A DNA stretch of 44,810 bases from assembly GCA_964573855.1 (NCBI GenBank), contig CAZNKO010000002.1, positions 1-44,810 of the forward strand. The letters run 5' to 3'. The notes beneath the pieces are model-generated. The model did not search any database. It was not told the origin of the DNA and saw nothing but the letters and a program-made list of their open reading frames with translations. Origin of the DNA: CAZNKO01 sp964573855 (lineage in GTDB: Bacteria; Patescibacteriota; Patescibacteriia; UBA9934; GWF2-40-263). How positions within the stretch are numbered: the first letter of the stretch is position 1; every line of letters starts with the position of its first letter. Position numbers and translations under genes: made by a program. Shown here piece by piece: positions 7,814 through 15,372 of this stretch.

Positions 7814-8290
7814 ATGTCTTGGAAAGAAGCCGTTCTCGTCTTTGGGGCCGAATATCTGGTGTATGTCCAAGCGCTTGCAACGCTGGTTTTTGCTTGGCTT
7901 CAGCGCCGGATCATTCGCGCGACGTTTTTTGCCTACGCGATCGTGAGCGGAGTCCTCGCTTTTGCCCTGTCTCGTCTCGCCGGGCTTCTCTACAACAATC
8001 CTCGGCCGTTTGTCGTTGAAGGGTTTACGCCGCCGATTCCGCACGCGCCGGATAACGGATTCCCATCGGATCACACGCTTCTTGCCGCTTGGCTCGCAGC
8101 GCTTGTGATGCCGTATGACCGGCGGCTCGGAACGATCCTCGCGATCGGCGCGCTTTTGGTCGGATTCTTTCGAGTCGCGGCCGGCGTCCATCACATGGTT
8201 GATATCATCGGATCCATCGTGATTGTGACTGTCTCGGCTCTTTCTACCTTCTACTTTCTACCTTCTACCCGCCGTCTATGGCAGAAATGA
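7814..8290 (+). CDS. PAP2-family phosphatase, undecaprenyl-diphosphatase (BcrC)-like
   Basis: A 158-residue membrane protein of the PAP2 family, probably recycling undecaprenyl diphosphate to the monophosphate carrier used for peptidoglycan and surface glycans. The three catalytic motifs are present: PRPF with R64-P65 (the usual upstream Lys of motif 1 is not evident), PSDHT at 84-88, and R120 x5 H126 x3 D130. PSDH instead of PSGH is typical of BcrC-type enzymes. Four or five hydrophobic segments are visible. The last codons run through a heptamer repeat (8242-8270), so the C-terminal tail is repeat-derived. It overlaps the start of the next gene by 13 bases. Confidence 0.85.
   Translation: MSWKEAVLVFGAEYLVYVQALATLVFAWLQRRIIRATFFAYAIVSGVLAFALSRLAGLLYNNPRPFVVEGFTPPIPHAPDNGFPSDHTLLAAWLAALVMPYDRRLGTILAIGALLVGFFRVAAGVHHMVDIIGSIVIVTVSALSTFYFLPSTRRLWQK
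8242..8270 (+). repeat. Heptamer array TTCTACC (x4)
   Basis: Four tandem seven-base units, TTCTACC, TTCTACT, TTCTACC, TTCTACC, at the 3' end of the PAP2 gene. One of at least nine loci in the window that carry different heptamer arrays at gene edges. Confidence 0.8.
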
Positions 8291-9630
8291 TCGAAGTTCG
8301 CGATCCGATCCATCGGCGCATTCCCTTTGACGAATTTGAGCGACGGGTGATTGATCACCCGTTTTTTCAGCGCTTGCGTTTCATCTCCCAGCTTTCTTTC
8401 TTGATGTCCTACGTCTACCCGGGCGGCGTGCATGACCGATTTTCGCACGGTCTCGGAGCGATGCATGTCGCTGGACGCTTGTTCGGGCGACTTCTCGCGA
8501 GCTCACCGCTTCTTTCCTCCAGATTTTCTCCGGAAGAAATTGAAGCCCTCCGCCGCCGCATGCGGCTTGCGGGGTTGCTCCACGACATAGGCCATGGCCC
8601 ATTCTCCCACGCGTCCGAGACGATTTTTCCGAAATTTCGCGATCTTCCGATGGATTGGTCGTGGTGGAACCCTTCGACTCCGGCCGGTTATCCCCTGAGC
8701 AACGTCGAAGGGCTAACCGGCCTCCGCTCAGGGAATAATAGACAGTCTAAGCATGAAGATTACAGCGTGCTTTTGATCCAAACGCTCGCGAAGGAAGGCG
8801 TGCTTGCCGAAGATCTTGCCCAAGACGTGGCGTCGCTTATTCACGGAGATGTCGTGCCGTCCGCGACATTTACGGGGTTGGAAAGACAAGCGCCGACTCT
8901 CCAAAAAATTTTGAAATCCCTCGTCTCGGGCGAAGTAGATTGCGACCGGATGGATTATCTTCTGCGTGACAGCTATTACTGCGGCGTCGCCTATGGCACG
9001 TTCGATCTCGATTGGCTCATTTCCAGTCTCGGCCTTGCAGAACAAGACGGGAAGTTTCTTCTCACGCTTTCGGAAAACGGCGTGCGTGCCTTTGAGGACA
9101 CGCTCCTCGCGCGCTACCACATGATCGATCAGGTTTATTTCCACAAAACCAAAGCCGGCTTTACGCATTACCTTGAGGAGGCGATTCGGACAAAGGAAGC
9201 GGATCTCACCATTCCGACCGATCCCTACGCCTATGCAGGCCTTCGGGACGGGCAGGTGATCGAGAAACTTTTCGCGGCGGCGAAAGACGAAAAGAATTAC
9301 TGGTCGCACCATTTGATGCGGCGGATTCCGGCGAAGCGGATTTTGCGGTTCCAGACCGCGAAGGCGGAAGATCGAGAGACATTAAAAAAGCTCGAAGAGA
9401 TTTGTCAAAAGAACAATATCCGTTTTTTTACCCACGCCGCGTCAAAGGAATTAACATTTCTCGGGGAAGGATCAAGCGCAGACAGCATTCAGGTTGCCAA
9501 GAAAACCATCGACGGTGTTCGCTATGTGCCGGTGTTTCAGTACTCGGATCTTCTTCAAAAATATCACGAGAAACTTCAGTTCACGGATTTTTTTGTGCTC
9601 CGCGAGGACGCAGAAAAATTTGAAAACTAG
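8278..9630 (+). CDS. HD-domain phosphohydrolase (SAMHD1/YwfO-like)
   Basis: A 450-residue soluble HD-superfamily phosphohydrolase of the type that includes YwfO and dNTP triphosphohydrolases. The metal-binding motif is clear: RFSH (His57), LLHDIGHGPFSH (H102-D103, H106, H111) and the downstream GEVDCDRMDYLLRDSYY with the third Asp. A likely role is dNTP or nucleotide pool control; substrate not provable here. Residues about 131-152 derive from a palindromic repeat (8670-8733) inserted in frame in the loop after the HD motif. It is translationally coupled to the PAP2 gene, and its stop overlaps the stop of the convergent receiver gene. Confidence 0.85.
   Translation: MAEMIEVRDPIHRRIPFDEFERRVIDHPFFQRLRFISQLSFLMSYVYPGGVHDRFSHGLGAMHVAGRLFGRLLASSPLLSSRFSPEEIEALRRRMRLAGLLHDIGHGPFSHASETIFPKFRDLPMDWSWWNPSTPAGYPLSNVEGLTGLRSGNNRQSKHEDYSVLLIQTLAKEGVLAEDLAQDVASLIHGDVVPSATFTGLERQAPTLQKILKSLVSGEVDCDRMDYLLRDSYYCGVAYGTFDLDWLISSLGLAEQDGKFLLTLSENGVRAFEDTLLARYHMIDQVYFHKTKAGFTHYLEEAIRTKEADLTIPTDPYAYAGLRDGQVIEKLFAAAKDEKNYWSHHLMRRIPAKRILRFQTAKAEDRETLKKLEEICQKNNIRFFTHAASKELTFLGEGSSADSIQVAKKTIDGVRYVPVFQYSDLLQKYHEKLQFTDFFVLREDAEKFEN
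8670..8733. repeat. In-frame palindromic repeat with interleaved arms
   Basis: The segment contains CCCTTCGAC / GTCGAAGGG, CCGGTTA / TAACCGG and CCCCTGAGC / GCTCAGGG, in the order A, B, C, A', B', C'. The arms are therefore interleaved, not nested. It is a doubled form of the CCCTTCGAC...GCTCAGGG repeat and codes for an in-frame loop in the HD protein. Confidence 0.75.
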
Positions 9631-9995
9631 GACCCGAGAATCTTGGCCGCGTCGGCGAACATCTCGTCGTCCTCCTGCAGCTTCCAGAAACAGTGTGCTC
9701 CCAGTTTTTCCGCTTCCACCCGCGCTCCTTCCTCCATCATGGAGGAACGGAGAATGAAGGGAACTTGGAACCCTTGCTCACGCAACCGGCGCAGGAGATC
9801 GATCCCGCGCACCTTCGGCATGTTGAGGTCCGAGATCACGAGCGCCACATTCGCGTCGAACTTGTTCAGAGCGTCTTGACCGTCCACAGCCTCCTTGATG
9901 ATGACGTTCTCCTCGACGAGCGTGCGAAGCATGGCTCCCGCCGTGTCCCGGTGATCCGCGTCATCATCCACGATCAGCACTGTTTTACTGCTCAT
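9627..9995 (-). CDS. Stand-alone response regulator receiver domain
   Basis: A 122-residue CheY-like receiver with no output domain. The acidic pocket (DDD at 10-12), phospho-acceptor Asp56 in VISDLNMP, Ser84/85 in place of the usual Thr and Lys105 are all visible. The start at 9995 is chosen over an upstream ATG because GGAGG sits 7 bases before it, one of the few strong Shine-Dalgarno sites in the window. No histidine kinase is encoded nearby, so the partner is elsewhere. It converges on the HD gene, with overlapping stop codons, and no terminator is evident between them. Confidence 0.85.
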   Translation of the reverse strand: MSSKTVLIVDDDADHRDTAGAMLRTLVEENVIIKEAVDGQDALNKFDANVALVISDLNMPKVRGIDLLRRLREQGFQVPFILRSSMMEEGARVEAEKLGAHCFWKLQEDDEMFADAAKILGS

Positions 9996-10063
9996 AACCC
10001 GCCTCCTCCAAAAAGGCATGATCATCTTGCCACCACGAATATTTTCTGGCAACATAAAACACT

Positions 10064-11335
10064 ATGCCAAAAGCCAAAAGCCAGAAGCCAAAAGCTAGCC
10101 CTGAGCGAAGTCAAAGGGTTCTTGTCGGCATGTCCGGCGGCGTGGATTCGTCCGTGTCCGCGGCATTGTTGTTGGAGGTTGGGTATGAGGTGATTGGCGC
10201 GTTCATGAAAAATTGGTCCGGACAGAAATGTGCGGATGGGTCGTTTAAAGAATGTGGGTGGCGCGACGAGCGGCGGGATGCCATGCGCGTGGCATCCACA
10301 CTCGGGATTCCGTTTGTGACGCTCGATTTTGAGGAACAGTATCGGCGCGATGTGGTTGAGAACATGTTCCGTGAGTTTGAAGCGGGCCGCACGCCGAATC
10401 CGGACGTGATGTGCAACAAGTTCATCAAATTTGATCGATTCGTGAAGGCGGCAGATGGGCTTGGATGTCAATTTGTCGCGACAGGACATTATGCCCGCAT
10501 ATTCCCCGAGCCTGTCGAGGGGCCTTCGACAAGCTCAGGCAATAATTTTCGTATCCTCATGGGCTCTGACCCAAACAAAGACCAAACCTATTTCCTCTGG
10601 GCCATGCCGCCCGCCGTTTTGTCGCGCGTGTTGTTTCCGGTTGGCGGCATGATAAAGGCGGATGTGCGAAAGAAAGCGCGTGAGCTTGAGCTTTCCACTG
10701 CTGACAAAAAAGACAGCACCGGCATTTGTTTTGTTGGGGAAGTGGACAGGCGTGAATTTTTGCAGGGGGGCATTCCGGAAGATCCAGGCGGGATTGTGAC
10801 GACCGAGGGAGAGATTGTCGGCCAGCATTCTGGGGTCGCGTTTTATACGATCGGCCAGCGCCACGGGCTCAACGTCGGTGGCGGCACGCCCTATTATGTT
10901 GTGGAGAAAAAACCAGCGACAAAACAGTTGGTCGTCTCAAGCAATTTTCATCCAGCCCTGTTCAAAAAAGAGTTAACGGCGATCCAATGCAACTGGTTCC
11001 GCGATCTTTCGCGTCCCCCTTTTCAAGGGGGACTACAGGGGGTTACCGGTGCATCGGCAACCCCTCCTCACCTCCCCTTGGAAAGGGGAGGAAGTACATT
11101 CCGCTGTCAGGCGCGGATTCGTTATCGCCAGCCTGTTGCGCCATGTACCGTGACCATTCTCCCCCTTTTTCCGCCAGAGGCGGATCCCGCTCTGCGGGAC
11201 AAGGGGGAGCCAGAGGGGGTTGCCGGTGATCGTGTCCACGTCCATTTTGACGGCCCCCAGCGCGCCGTCACCCCCGGCCAGTCCATTGTGTTTTATCAAG
11301 ACGACGAAATGCTGGGCGGGGGTGTGATAGAATGA
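10064..11335 (+). CDS. mnmA: tRNA-specific 2-thiouridylase MnmA with repeat-derived insertions
   Basis: MnmA thiolates U34 of tRNA Lys, Glu and Gln using ATP and a persulfide donor. The PP-loop SGGVDSS (24-30), GHYAR (141-145), and both catalytic cysteines, Cys117 in NPDVMCNKFIKFD and Cys222 in STGICFVGE, are intact, so the enzyme should work. At 423 residues it is longer than the usual 350-380. The excess is repeat sequence translated in frame: 10099-10118 in the N-terminal tail, 10508-10540 after GHYAR, and two blocks in the C-terminal beta-barrel domain (11014-11095 and 11161-11225). The N-terminal tail MPKAKSQKPKA is encoded by a heptamer array, so the native start may have been displaced. 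Confidence 0.92.
   Translation: MPKAKSQKPKASPERSQRVLVGMSGGVDSSVSAALLLEVGYEVIGAFMKNWSGQKCADGSFKECGWRDERRDAMRVASTLGIPFVTLDFEEQYRRDVVENMFREFEAGRTPNPDVMCNKFIKFDRFVKAADGLGCQFVATGHYARIFPEPVEGPSTSSGNNFRILMGSDPNKDQTYFLWAMPPAVLSRVLFPVGGMIKADVRKKARELELSTADKKDSTGICFVGEVDRREFLQGGIPEDPGGIVTTEGEIVGQHSGVAFYTIGQRHGLNVGGGTPYYVVEKKPATKQLVVSSNFHPALFKKELTAIQCNWFRDLSRPPFQGGLQGVTGASATPPHLPLERGGSTFRCQARIRYRQPVAPCTVTILPLFPPEADPALRDKGEPEGVAGDRVHVHFDGPQRAVTPGQSIVFYQDDEMLGGGVIE
10066..10093 (+). repeat. Heptamer array GCCAAAA (x4)
   Basis: Units GCCAAAA, GCCAAAA, GCCAGAA, GCCAAAA run straight after the mnmA start codon and encode its first basic residues. A CCCTGAGC...AAGGG repeat follows at 10099-10118. Confidence 0.8.
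10508..10540. repeat. In-frame palindromic repeat in mnmA
   Basis: GAGCCTGTCGAGG faces CCTTCGACAAGCTC. The hairpin is translated as EPVEGPSTSSG directly after the conserved GHYARI motif of MnmA, in a loop. It belongs to the same family as the repeats in the hydrolase and alaS. Confidence 0.8.
11014..11095. repeat. In-frame CCCCTT...AAGGGG repeat block in mnmA
   Basis: TCCCCCTTTTCAAGGGGGA is a short hairpin, followed by CAGGGGGTTACCGG and then a facing GGCAACCCCTCCTCACC...CCTTGGAAAGGGG. It is translated as a Pro/Gly-rich stretch at about residues 317-344 of MnmA, which no MnmA I know of contains. Confidence 0.75.
11161..11225. repeat. In-frame CCCCCTTTTTCCGCCAGAGG repeat in mnmA
   Basis: A second repeat of related type within the mnmA C-terminal domain (about residues 367-388). 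Its sequence is almost the same as the intergenic copy at 24948-25010: a CCCCCTTTTT arm, CCGCCAGAGGCGGA, and the return arm AAGGGGGAG followed by CAGAGGGGGTT. Confidence 0.8.
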
Positions 11336-11342
11336 ATGAACT

Positions 11343-11606
11343 ATGGCTCTCCTCGAATTTTACGGGCGTGAATGTCCGCATTGCATTAAAATGATGCCGC
11401 TTGTGGACAAATTGATTGCCGAAGGCACAAAGATCGAAAAGTTTGAAGTTTGGCACAATGCGGAAAACGCCAAAAAGATGGAAGAATACGACCGTGGCCT
11501 CTGCGGCGGTGTGCCGTTTTTCTACAACACCGACACGAAAGATTACATCTGCGGCGAGGCAGATGAAAAGGAGTTGCGAAAATGGGCGAAAGGGGATAAG
11601 GTTTAG
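11343..11606 (+). CDS. Thioredoxin/glutaredoxin-like protein
   Basis: An 87-residue thioredoxin-fold protein with the redox motif C11-P-H-C14 right after the first strand (MALLEFYGRE), and the cis-proline motif GGVPFF. It lacks the glutaredoxin GSH-binding signature, so a general thiol-disulfide or persulfide relay role is likelier. It starts 7 bases after mnmA stops, and a thiol carrier beside a tRNA thiolase is suggestive, since MnmA needs a sulfur donor; this link is inference. The bases before the ATG include TGATAGAAT, a possible extended -10 box that would give a nearly leaderless transcript. Confidence 0.8.
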   Translation: MALLEFYGRECPHCIKMMPLVDKLIAEGTKIEKFEVWHNAENAKKMEEYDRGLCGGVPFFYNTDTKDYICGEADEKELRKWAKGDKV

Positions 11607-11631
11607 CTATTATTTCTCTCTATTTTATACT

Positions 11632-12537
11632 ATGCCAGGTGAAAGGGAGTCATCTTTGGAACGTATTCGTGCTTTGAAGATGGAGTCACAAGCTAAGAAG
11701 GAGGGGGAAGAGAAAGAGAAAAAAGAGAAAACGGAGGGACTGCAAGAATCCTTCCTTCGGGCGACCCGCGAGGTTTGGCTCGCGCAGGCGGAGCTTCAGA
11801 CGGCCGAACAGGAGGCTGGGTCTTTGGAGGATTTGGATGAAGACACGCGGGAAGAAACGCAGGTGGTACTCAAGGAAATAAAGGAGAAGGGAGAAAAATT
11901 AGAAGACGACCGGAAAGCGATTTGGAAACAACTGGAAGAGCTGGGGGTGGAGGTGAAGGAACCGACGCAGGACGAAATTCGGGAATTAAACCTACGGGAA
12001 ATCAAAAAAGACATTGATTTGTTTGGGAAAGAATTTGCGGATGTGTGGCGGAAGGATGCGGGCTGGGCGCTGACGATAGGAGGAGACGATTCAGGATATT
12101 TGTTAGAAAACCACGCTCTCGTAGCGAAGTTACATGAAATTACTGACAAGAAACGTCGTATCAGTGGAGATCTCCACGAAAAACGAAACACTTTGTTGAA
12201 GATCGGGACAGGAAAGCTGGAGCGTCAATTGCGAAGTTTGGAAGATCAAGAGAAACCCATAGAACGGCAACTGGAAGCTTTGCAAAAAATCCAGGAAGAT
12301 ATACGTGCATCATATTATCGGTTGCTGGGTCTGATCCAAAAGGATCTCACTCGATTCTATCATCTTAGTGACAAGGAAAGACTGAAGAAGGAATTTCCTT
12401 TTGTGAATGTTCATTCTCACTACGGTGAAAAAGGCCACACGGAAACGGTTTCTATAGGAAATGATAAGGAATTTTTACGAATGTATGGATACGATTACGA
12501 CGAGGCGATGAGATCGAAAAGAAAAAACGGACGTTGA
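11632..12537 (+). CDS. Coiled-coil protein of unknown function
   Basis: A 301-residue, highly charged protein that I do not recognise. Residues 1-130 and 180-235 are rich in Glu, Lys, Leu and Gln with heptad-like spacing, indicating long coiled coils; the section between (WRKDAGWALTIGGDDSGYLLENH) and the C-terminal 60 residues look more globular. No signal peptide or membrane segment. The reading frame extends further upstream, but the ATG at 11632 avoids overlapping the thioredoxin-like gene. The gene ends inside a terminator hairpin. Possibly a structural or cell-division-associated protein, but nothing in the sequence proves that. Confidence 0.65.
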   Translation: MPGERESSLERIRALKMESQAKKEGEEKEKKEKTEGLQESFLRATREVWLAQAELQTAEQEAGSLEDLDEDTREETQVVLKEIKEKGEKLEDDRKAIWKQLEELGVEVKEPTQDEIRELNLREIKKDIDLFGKEFADVWRKDAGWALTIGGDDSGYLLENHALVAKLHEITDKKRRISGDLHEKRNTLLKIGTGKLERQLRSLEDQEKPIERQLEALQKIQEDIRASYYRLLGLIQKDLTRFYHLSDKERLKKEFPFVNVHSHYGEKGHTETVSIGNDKEFLRMYGYDYDEAMRSKRKNGR

Positions 12538-12553
12538 TTACGCCCGTTTTTTC
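12523..12553. terminator. Bidirectional intrinsic terminator
   Basis: AAAAAACGGACG and CGCCCGTTTTTT form a 12-bp stem with one mismatch around a short loop. The A- and T-runs on each side give a U-tract on both strands. The stop codons of the plus-strand coiled-coil gene and of the small minus-strand ORF both lie in the hairpin. Confidence 0.8.
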
Positions 12554-12678
12554 TTTTCGGCAGGCTGTTTGAGTTTTCTGACGCGTTCACGGAATGATCG
12601 GATCTGTTTTCGGAGAGCGATGGCCTTCTTGTCGAGTTTATGAATAGAGACGAGAAGGGAGGGTTTGGTCTGCGGCAT
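12538..12678 (-). CDS. Small basic protein (46 aa), hypothetical
   Basis: A short open frame on the minus strand reads MPQTKPSLLVSIHKLDKK, then a Lys/Arg-rich amphipathic helix (IALRKQIRSFRERVRKLK) and a basic tail. Composition and helix pattern look like a genuine small nucleic-acid- or ribosome-binding peptide, not a random frame. It lies 39 bases downstream of era, in the same direction, and ends in the shared terminator, which gives it a plausible operon position. No Shine-Dalgarno site is visible. I do not recognise the family. The alternative is chance coding downstream of era. Confidence 0.5.
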   Translation of the reverse strand: MPQTKPSLLVSIHKLDKKAIALRKQIRSFRERVRKLKQPAEKKKRA

Positions 12679-12717
12679 AGATAATTGAGTGATGAATCAT
12701 TCAACCAGTATATCACA

Positions 12718-13590
12718 TCACCCAAGTCGTTCCACCCAATGCGGGTCTACTTTGACGTTCAGGTCCAGGTAGACTTTTTTGTTCATAACGCCCTCGAGCT
12801 CGTAGCGCGCGGACTGGCCGATTTCTTTGATGCCGCGGGCGCCGGCGCCGATCACAATACGCTGGGTCCGGTCGCTCGTCGTGTAGACGGTCGCCGCAAT
12901 ATACACCATGCCGTTTTCGCGCTCCTGAATATCATCCACCTCAACATGGACTTTGTAGGGAAGCTCTTGGTGCAGGCGCAAAAATAGTTTTTCACGGATG
13001 ATCTCCGCGATCCATTCCTTGTTCGGCTGGTTGGTGAATTGATAGTCGGGATAATAGGGGTCGCCGATCGGAAGAAGGTCGTAAATGGTTTGGGCAACGG
13101 TTTTTACATGCGCGCCGTTGAGCGCCGATACCTCGAGCACGGTTGAAAATTTCGGCGCGAGGTCGCGGTAAAAGTCGATGAAGGGTTTTTCGTGCAGGTC
13201 GATTTTGTTGATGACCAGGATTTTTGGCTTTTCAATTTTTTCAATGAGCCGCATCACGGATTTTTCCTCGTCTCCGATCGAGCGCGTCGGGTCCACGATA
13301 TAGACGATCACGTCCACGCCTTTGAGCGACTGTTTGATGGAGGCAAGCAGGCGGCCGCCGAGCGAATCGCGCCGCTCCTGGAACACACCTGGCGTGTCCA
13401 CAAACACAATCTGGCCTTGCTCGGTCGTGAGAATGCCGTGGATCGGGAGCCGGGTCGTTTGCGGTTTTGGGGAGGTGATCGCAATCTTCGTGCCAACGAG
13501 CGCATTCAAGAGCGTTGATTTTCCAACGTTCGACCGCCCGACCAGAACCGCAAATCCAGATTTCTTTTTTTGTGTCGTTTCCTCTAACAT
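12718..13590 (-). CDS. era: GTPase Era
   Basis: Era is a Ras-like GTPase that binds 16S rRNA and helps mature the 30S subunit. The 290-residue protein has G1 GRSNVGKS (18-25), the switch region TTRLPIHG, G3 DTPG (65-68), G4 NKID (128-131), G5 VSAL, and a C-terminal KH domain with GARGIKEIGQSAR. Length is normal. The start at 13590 is preferred to one 12 codons upstream because the G domain begins shortly after it. The gene is on the minus strand, with the small basic ORF downstream. Confidence 0.95.
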   Translation of the reverse strand: MLEETTQKKKSGFAVLVGRSNVGKSTLLNALVGTKIAITSPKPQTTRLPIHGILTTEQGQIVFVDTPGVFQERRDSLGGRLLASIKQSLKGVDVIVYIVDPTRSIGDEEKSVMRLIEKIEKPKILVINKIDLHEKPFIDFYRDLAPKFSTVLEVSALNGAHVKTVAQTIYDLLPIGDPYYPDYQFTNQPNKEWIAEIIREKLFLRLHQELPYKVHVEVDDIQERENGMVYIAATVYTTSDRTQRIVIGAGARGIKEIGQSARYELEGVMNKKVYLDLNVKVDPHWVERLG

Positions 13591-13665
13591 GTCGCAGATG
13601 AAACCATGAAAAAGCCTTGCGGTCAATGGAGAAAGAAAAAACCGGCAGATCTTGCGACCAACCGG

Positions 13666-14037
13666 TTATCGTGCGTCGAGTGTGTCGGCGAAGCCGTCTT
13701 TGTCCGGGTCGAAACGCTTGACGAGGACCTTGACTCTGGAGTCCTTCCGGCGCCGGAAGCGATTGAGACATCCACGGATTGCGATCCCGAGTTGTTCGGC
13801 GAACACTTGTCGCTTCTCGTCCGTCCGATCCGGCTTTTCGAACAGGCCCTCGACGATGAAGAACGCTGGGGGGTAAGGCCTGGTCGGGACGCTTGGATCA
13901 TGCGGGAAGAAGACGTCCACCTCCTCCCCCTTGAACTCCCAGAACTCTTTTGTTACGGATTCGATCACTCCTGCGAGCACGGCCCGCCATTTCCGGCTGG
14001 CCGTCGGAGAGATGTTGTATCCGATAATGAGCGGCAT
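13666..14037 (-). CDS. Tautomerase-like hypothetical protein
   Basis: A 123-residue protein that begins Met-Pro, followed by LIIGYNIS, an amphipathic helix (RKWRAVLAGVIESVTKEF), a strand with EVDVFFPHD, a strand FFIVEGLFEKP and a second helix. This beta-alpha-beta arrangement with a Pro at position 2 resembles the 4-oxalocrotonate tautomerase superfamily (duplicated CHMI type), in which Pro is catalytic after Met removal; the assignment is tentative. The start at 14037 is well supported by AGGAGGTGA 5 bases upstream, the strongest Shine-Dalgarno site in the window. It lies upstream of era in the same direction. Confidence 0.6.
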   Translation of the reverse strand: MPLIIGYNISPTASRKWRAVLAGVIESVTKEFWEFKGEEVDVFFPHDPSVPTRPYPPAFFIVEGLFEKPDRTDEKRQVFAEQLGIAIRGCLNRFRRRKDSRVKVLVKRFDPDKDGFADTLDAR

Positions 14038-14098
14038 CTGTCTCACCTCCTCTCTTTGGAAATGGTGAGAGAGACAGCTCACCATAATGAGGATCTAT

Positions 14099-14139
14099 TG
14101 TCATCCTTGAAGATTCTTCACCTTCGGTTCAGAATGACA
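14099..14139. repeat. TGTCATCC...GAATGACA palindromic repeat
   Basis: A short copy of the gene-edge palindrome, with TGTCATCCTTGAAGATTC and a facing TTCAGAATGACA. It occupies the divergent space between the tautomerase-like gene and the SpoU methyltransferase and ends 5 bases before the start codon of the latter. Confidence 0.7.
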
Positions 14140-14144
14140 GACGT

Positions 14145-14597
14145 ATGCTCGTGATCGCGCATAATATTCGATCTCTCCATAATGTCGGGGCCATGTTTCG
14201 GAGCGCCGATGCGTTTGGGGTTGAGAAATTGTATTTGACAGGATACACGCCTATTCCGCCGCGCCGCGAGATTGCGAAGACCGCGCTTGGGTCGGAAATG
14301 CGGGTCGCGTGGGAAAAAGCAGAAGATGTTCTCGAGTTGTTCCATCGGCTAAAAAAAGAAGGGAAAAAAGTCCTGGCCCTCGAGATCAGTGAGAACGCAT
14401 TGTCCGTCTCGGACGCCCGAGATCGTTTCAATCCAGCCGAGATCGTCTTGGTGCTCGGAAACGAGGTTGTGGGCCTCGAACCCGAGGTTCTTGCGGCGTG
14501 CGACGCGACCGTGATGATCCCCATACCAGGGCAAAAACGCTCGCTCAATGTCTCGGTTGCCTCCGGGATTGCGATGTTTGCATTGAGATCAAAATAG
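14145..14597 (+). CDS. SpoU/TrmH-family RNA 2'-O-methyltransferase
   Basis: A 150-residue SPOUT-fold methyltransferase that transfers methyl from SAM to a ribose 2'-OH of tRNA or rRNA. The three motifs are complete: motif 1 NIRSLHNVGAMFRSADAFG near the N-terminus, motif 2 LVLGNEVVGL, and motif 3 IPIPGQKRSLNVSVASGIA, which also forms the deep knot. It is a minimal catalytic domain with no RNA-binding extension, closest in size to TrmL-like enzymes, so the exact target is open. The ATG at 14145 directly follows a palindromic repeat. Confidence 0.85.
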   Translation: MLVIAHNIRSLHNVGAMFRSADAFGVEKLYLTGYTPIPPRREIAKTALGSEMRVAWEKAEDVLELFHRLKKEGKKVLALEISENALSVSDARDRFNPAEIVLVLGNEVVGLEPEVLAACDATVMIPIPGQKRSLNVSVASGIAMFALRSK

Positions 14598-14608
14598 ATG
14601 TAATATTT

Positions 14609-14631
14609 GTAGAAAGTAGAACCTTCTACCC
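14609..14631. repeat. Short heptamer hairpin GTAGAAN
   Basis: GTAGAAA and GTAGAAC are followed by the facing CTTCTACCC, giving a short hairpin of heptamer units just before the start of the glycosyltransferase. Confidence 0.55.
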
Positions 14632-14633
14632 TT

Positions 14634-15356
14634 GTGCTTACCATCGTCATTCCGACGAAAAACGAGGAGGCCCTGTTGCCGAATCTTTTGGCATCTATCC
14701 GTCGCCAGACCTATCAACCGCGCGAAATTATCGTCTCGGATGCGGCTTCGACAGATCGCACGCGCGAGGTTGCCCACGCCTACGGTGTGCGCGTGGTCGC
14801 AGGCGGGCTTCCTGGAGTCGGGCGGAACCAAGGGGCTGCGCTGGCGCAAACCCCGCTTCTGCTTTTTTTGGATGCGGACGTAGAGCTCACGGATCCAGAA
14901 CTTCTGGAACATGCGGTCGGGGAGATGCTCGAGCGCGAGATTGATGTCGCAACCTGCGACGTCGAGCCCTTGTCGGCCGCCATGATCGATCGCCTACTCC
15001 ACGAAGCGTACAATAAGTATGTGCGGACGGTGGGACACGTGTTTCCGCATGCGCCGGGCTTCTGCATTTTTGTTCGGAAAGAACTTCACGATCAAATCGG
15101 CGGCTTTGATGAGACGGTCCGTTTCTGTGAGGACCACGATTACGCCCGTCGGGCGGCATTGAACGGGTCGTTCGGTTTTCTCTCGGTCCGGATCCCAGTT
15201 TCGACCCGCCGTCTCGAGCGCGACGGGCGGCTCATGATTGCGCTCAAGTATGCCCTCGCCGAACTCCACACCGCGACCCTGGGCCCCATCCGCCACGAAA
15301 TGTTCCGATATACGTTCGGGCATGGGGAGAGGGGACAAGTGACAAGAGACAAGTGA
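14634..15356 (+). CDS. Family 2 glycosyltransferase
   Basis: A 240-residue GT-A fold glycosyltransferase. The N-terminal strand TIVIPTKNEEALLPNLLASI, the nucleotide-binding DAAST, the metal motif LFLDADVEL and the later acceptor-side motif FCEDHDYARRA fit GT2. The start appears to be GTG at 14634, because the conserved fold begins with the second codon. No N-terminal membrane segment is seen. The C-terminal codons (GQVTRDK) come from a heptamer array. Probably acts on lipid-linked or surface glycans, given murJ and surface genes nearby. Confidence 0.85.
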   Translation: MLTIVIPTKNEEALLPNLLASIRRQTYQPREIIVSDAASTDRTREVAHAYGVRVVAGGLPGVGRNQGAALAQTPLLLFLDADVELTDPELLEHAVGEMLEREIDVATCDVEPLSAAMIDRLLHEAYNKYVRTVGHVFPHAPGFCIFVRKELHDQIGGFDETVRFCEDHDYARRAALNGSFGFLSVRIPVSTRRLERDGRLMIALKYALAELHTATLGPIRHEMFRYTFGHGERGQVTRDK

Positions 15357-15361
15357 CAGGG
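15334..15361 (+). repeat. Heptamer array GACAAGT (x4)
   Basis: Units GACAAGT, GACAAGA, GACAAGT, GACAGGG at the end of the glycosyltransferase gene. The array runs directly into the AAGGAGG ribosome site of the next gene. Confidence 0.8.
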
Positions 15362-15372
15362 ATAAGGAGGAT

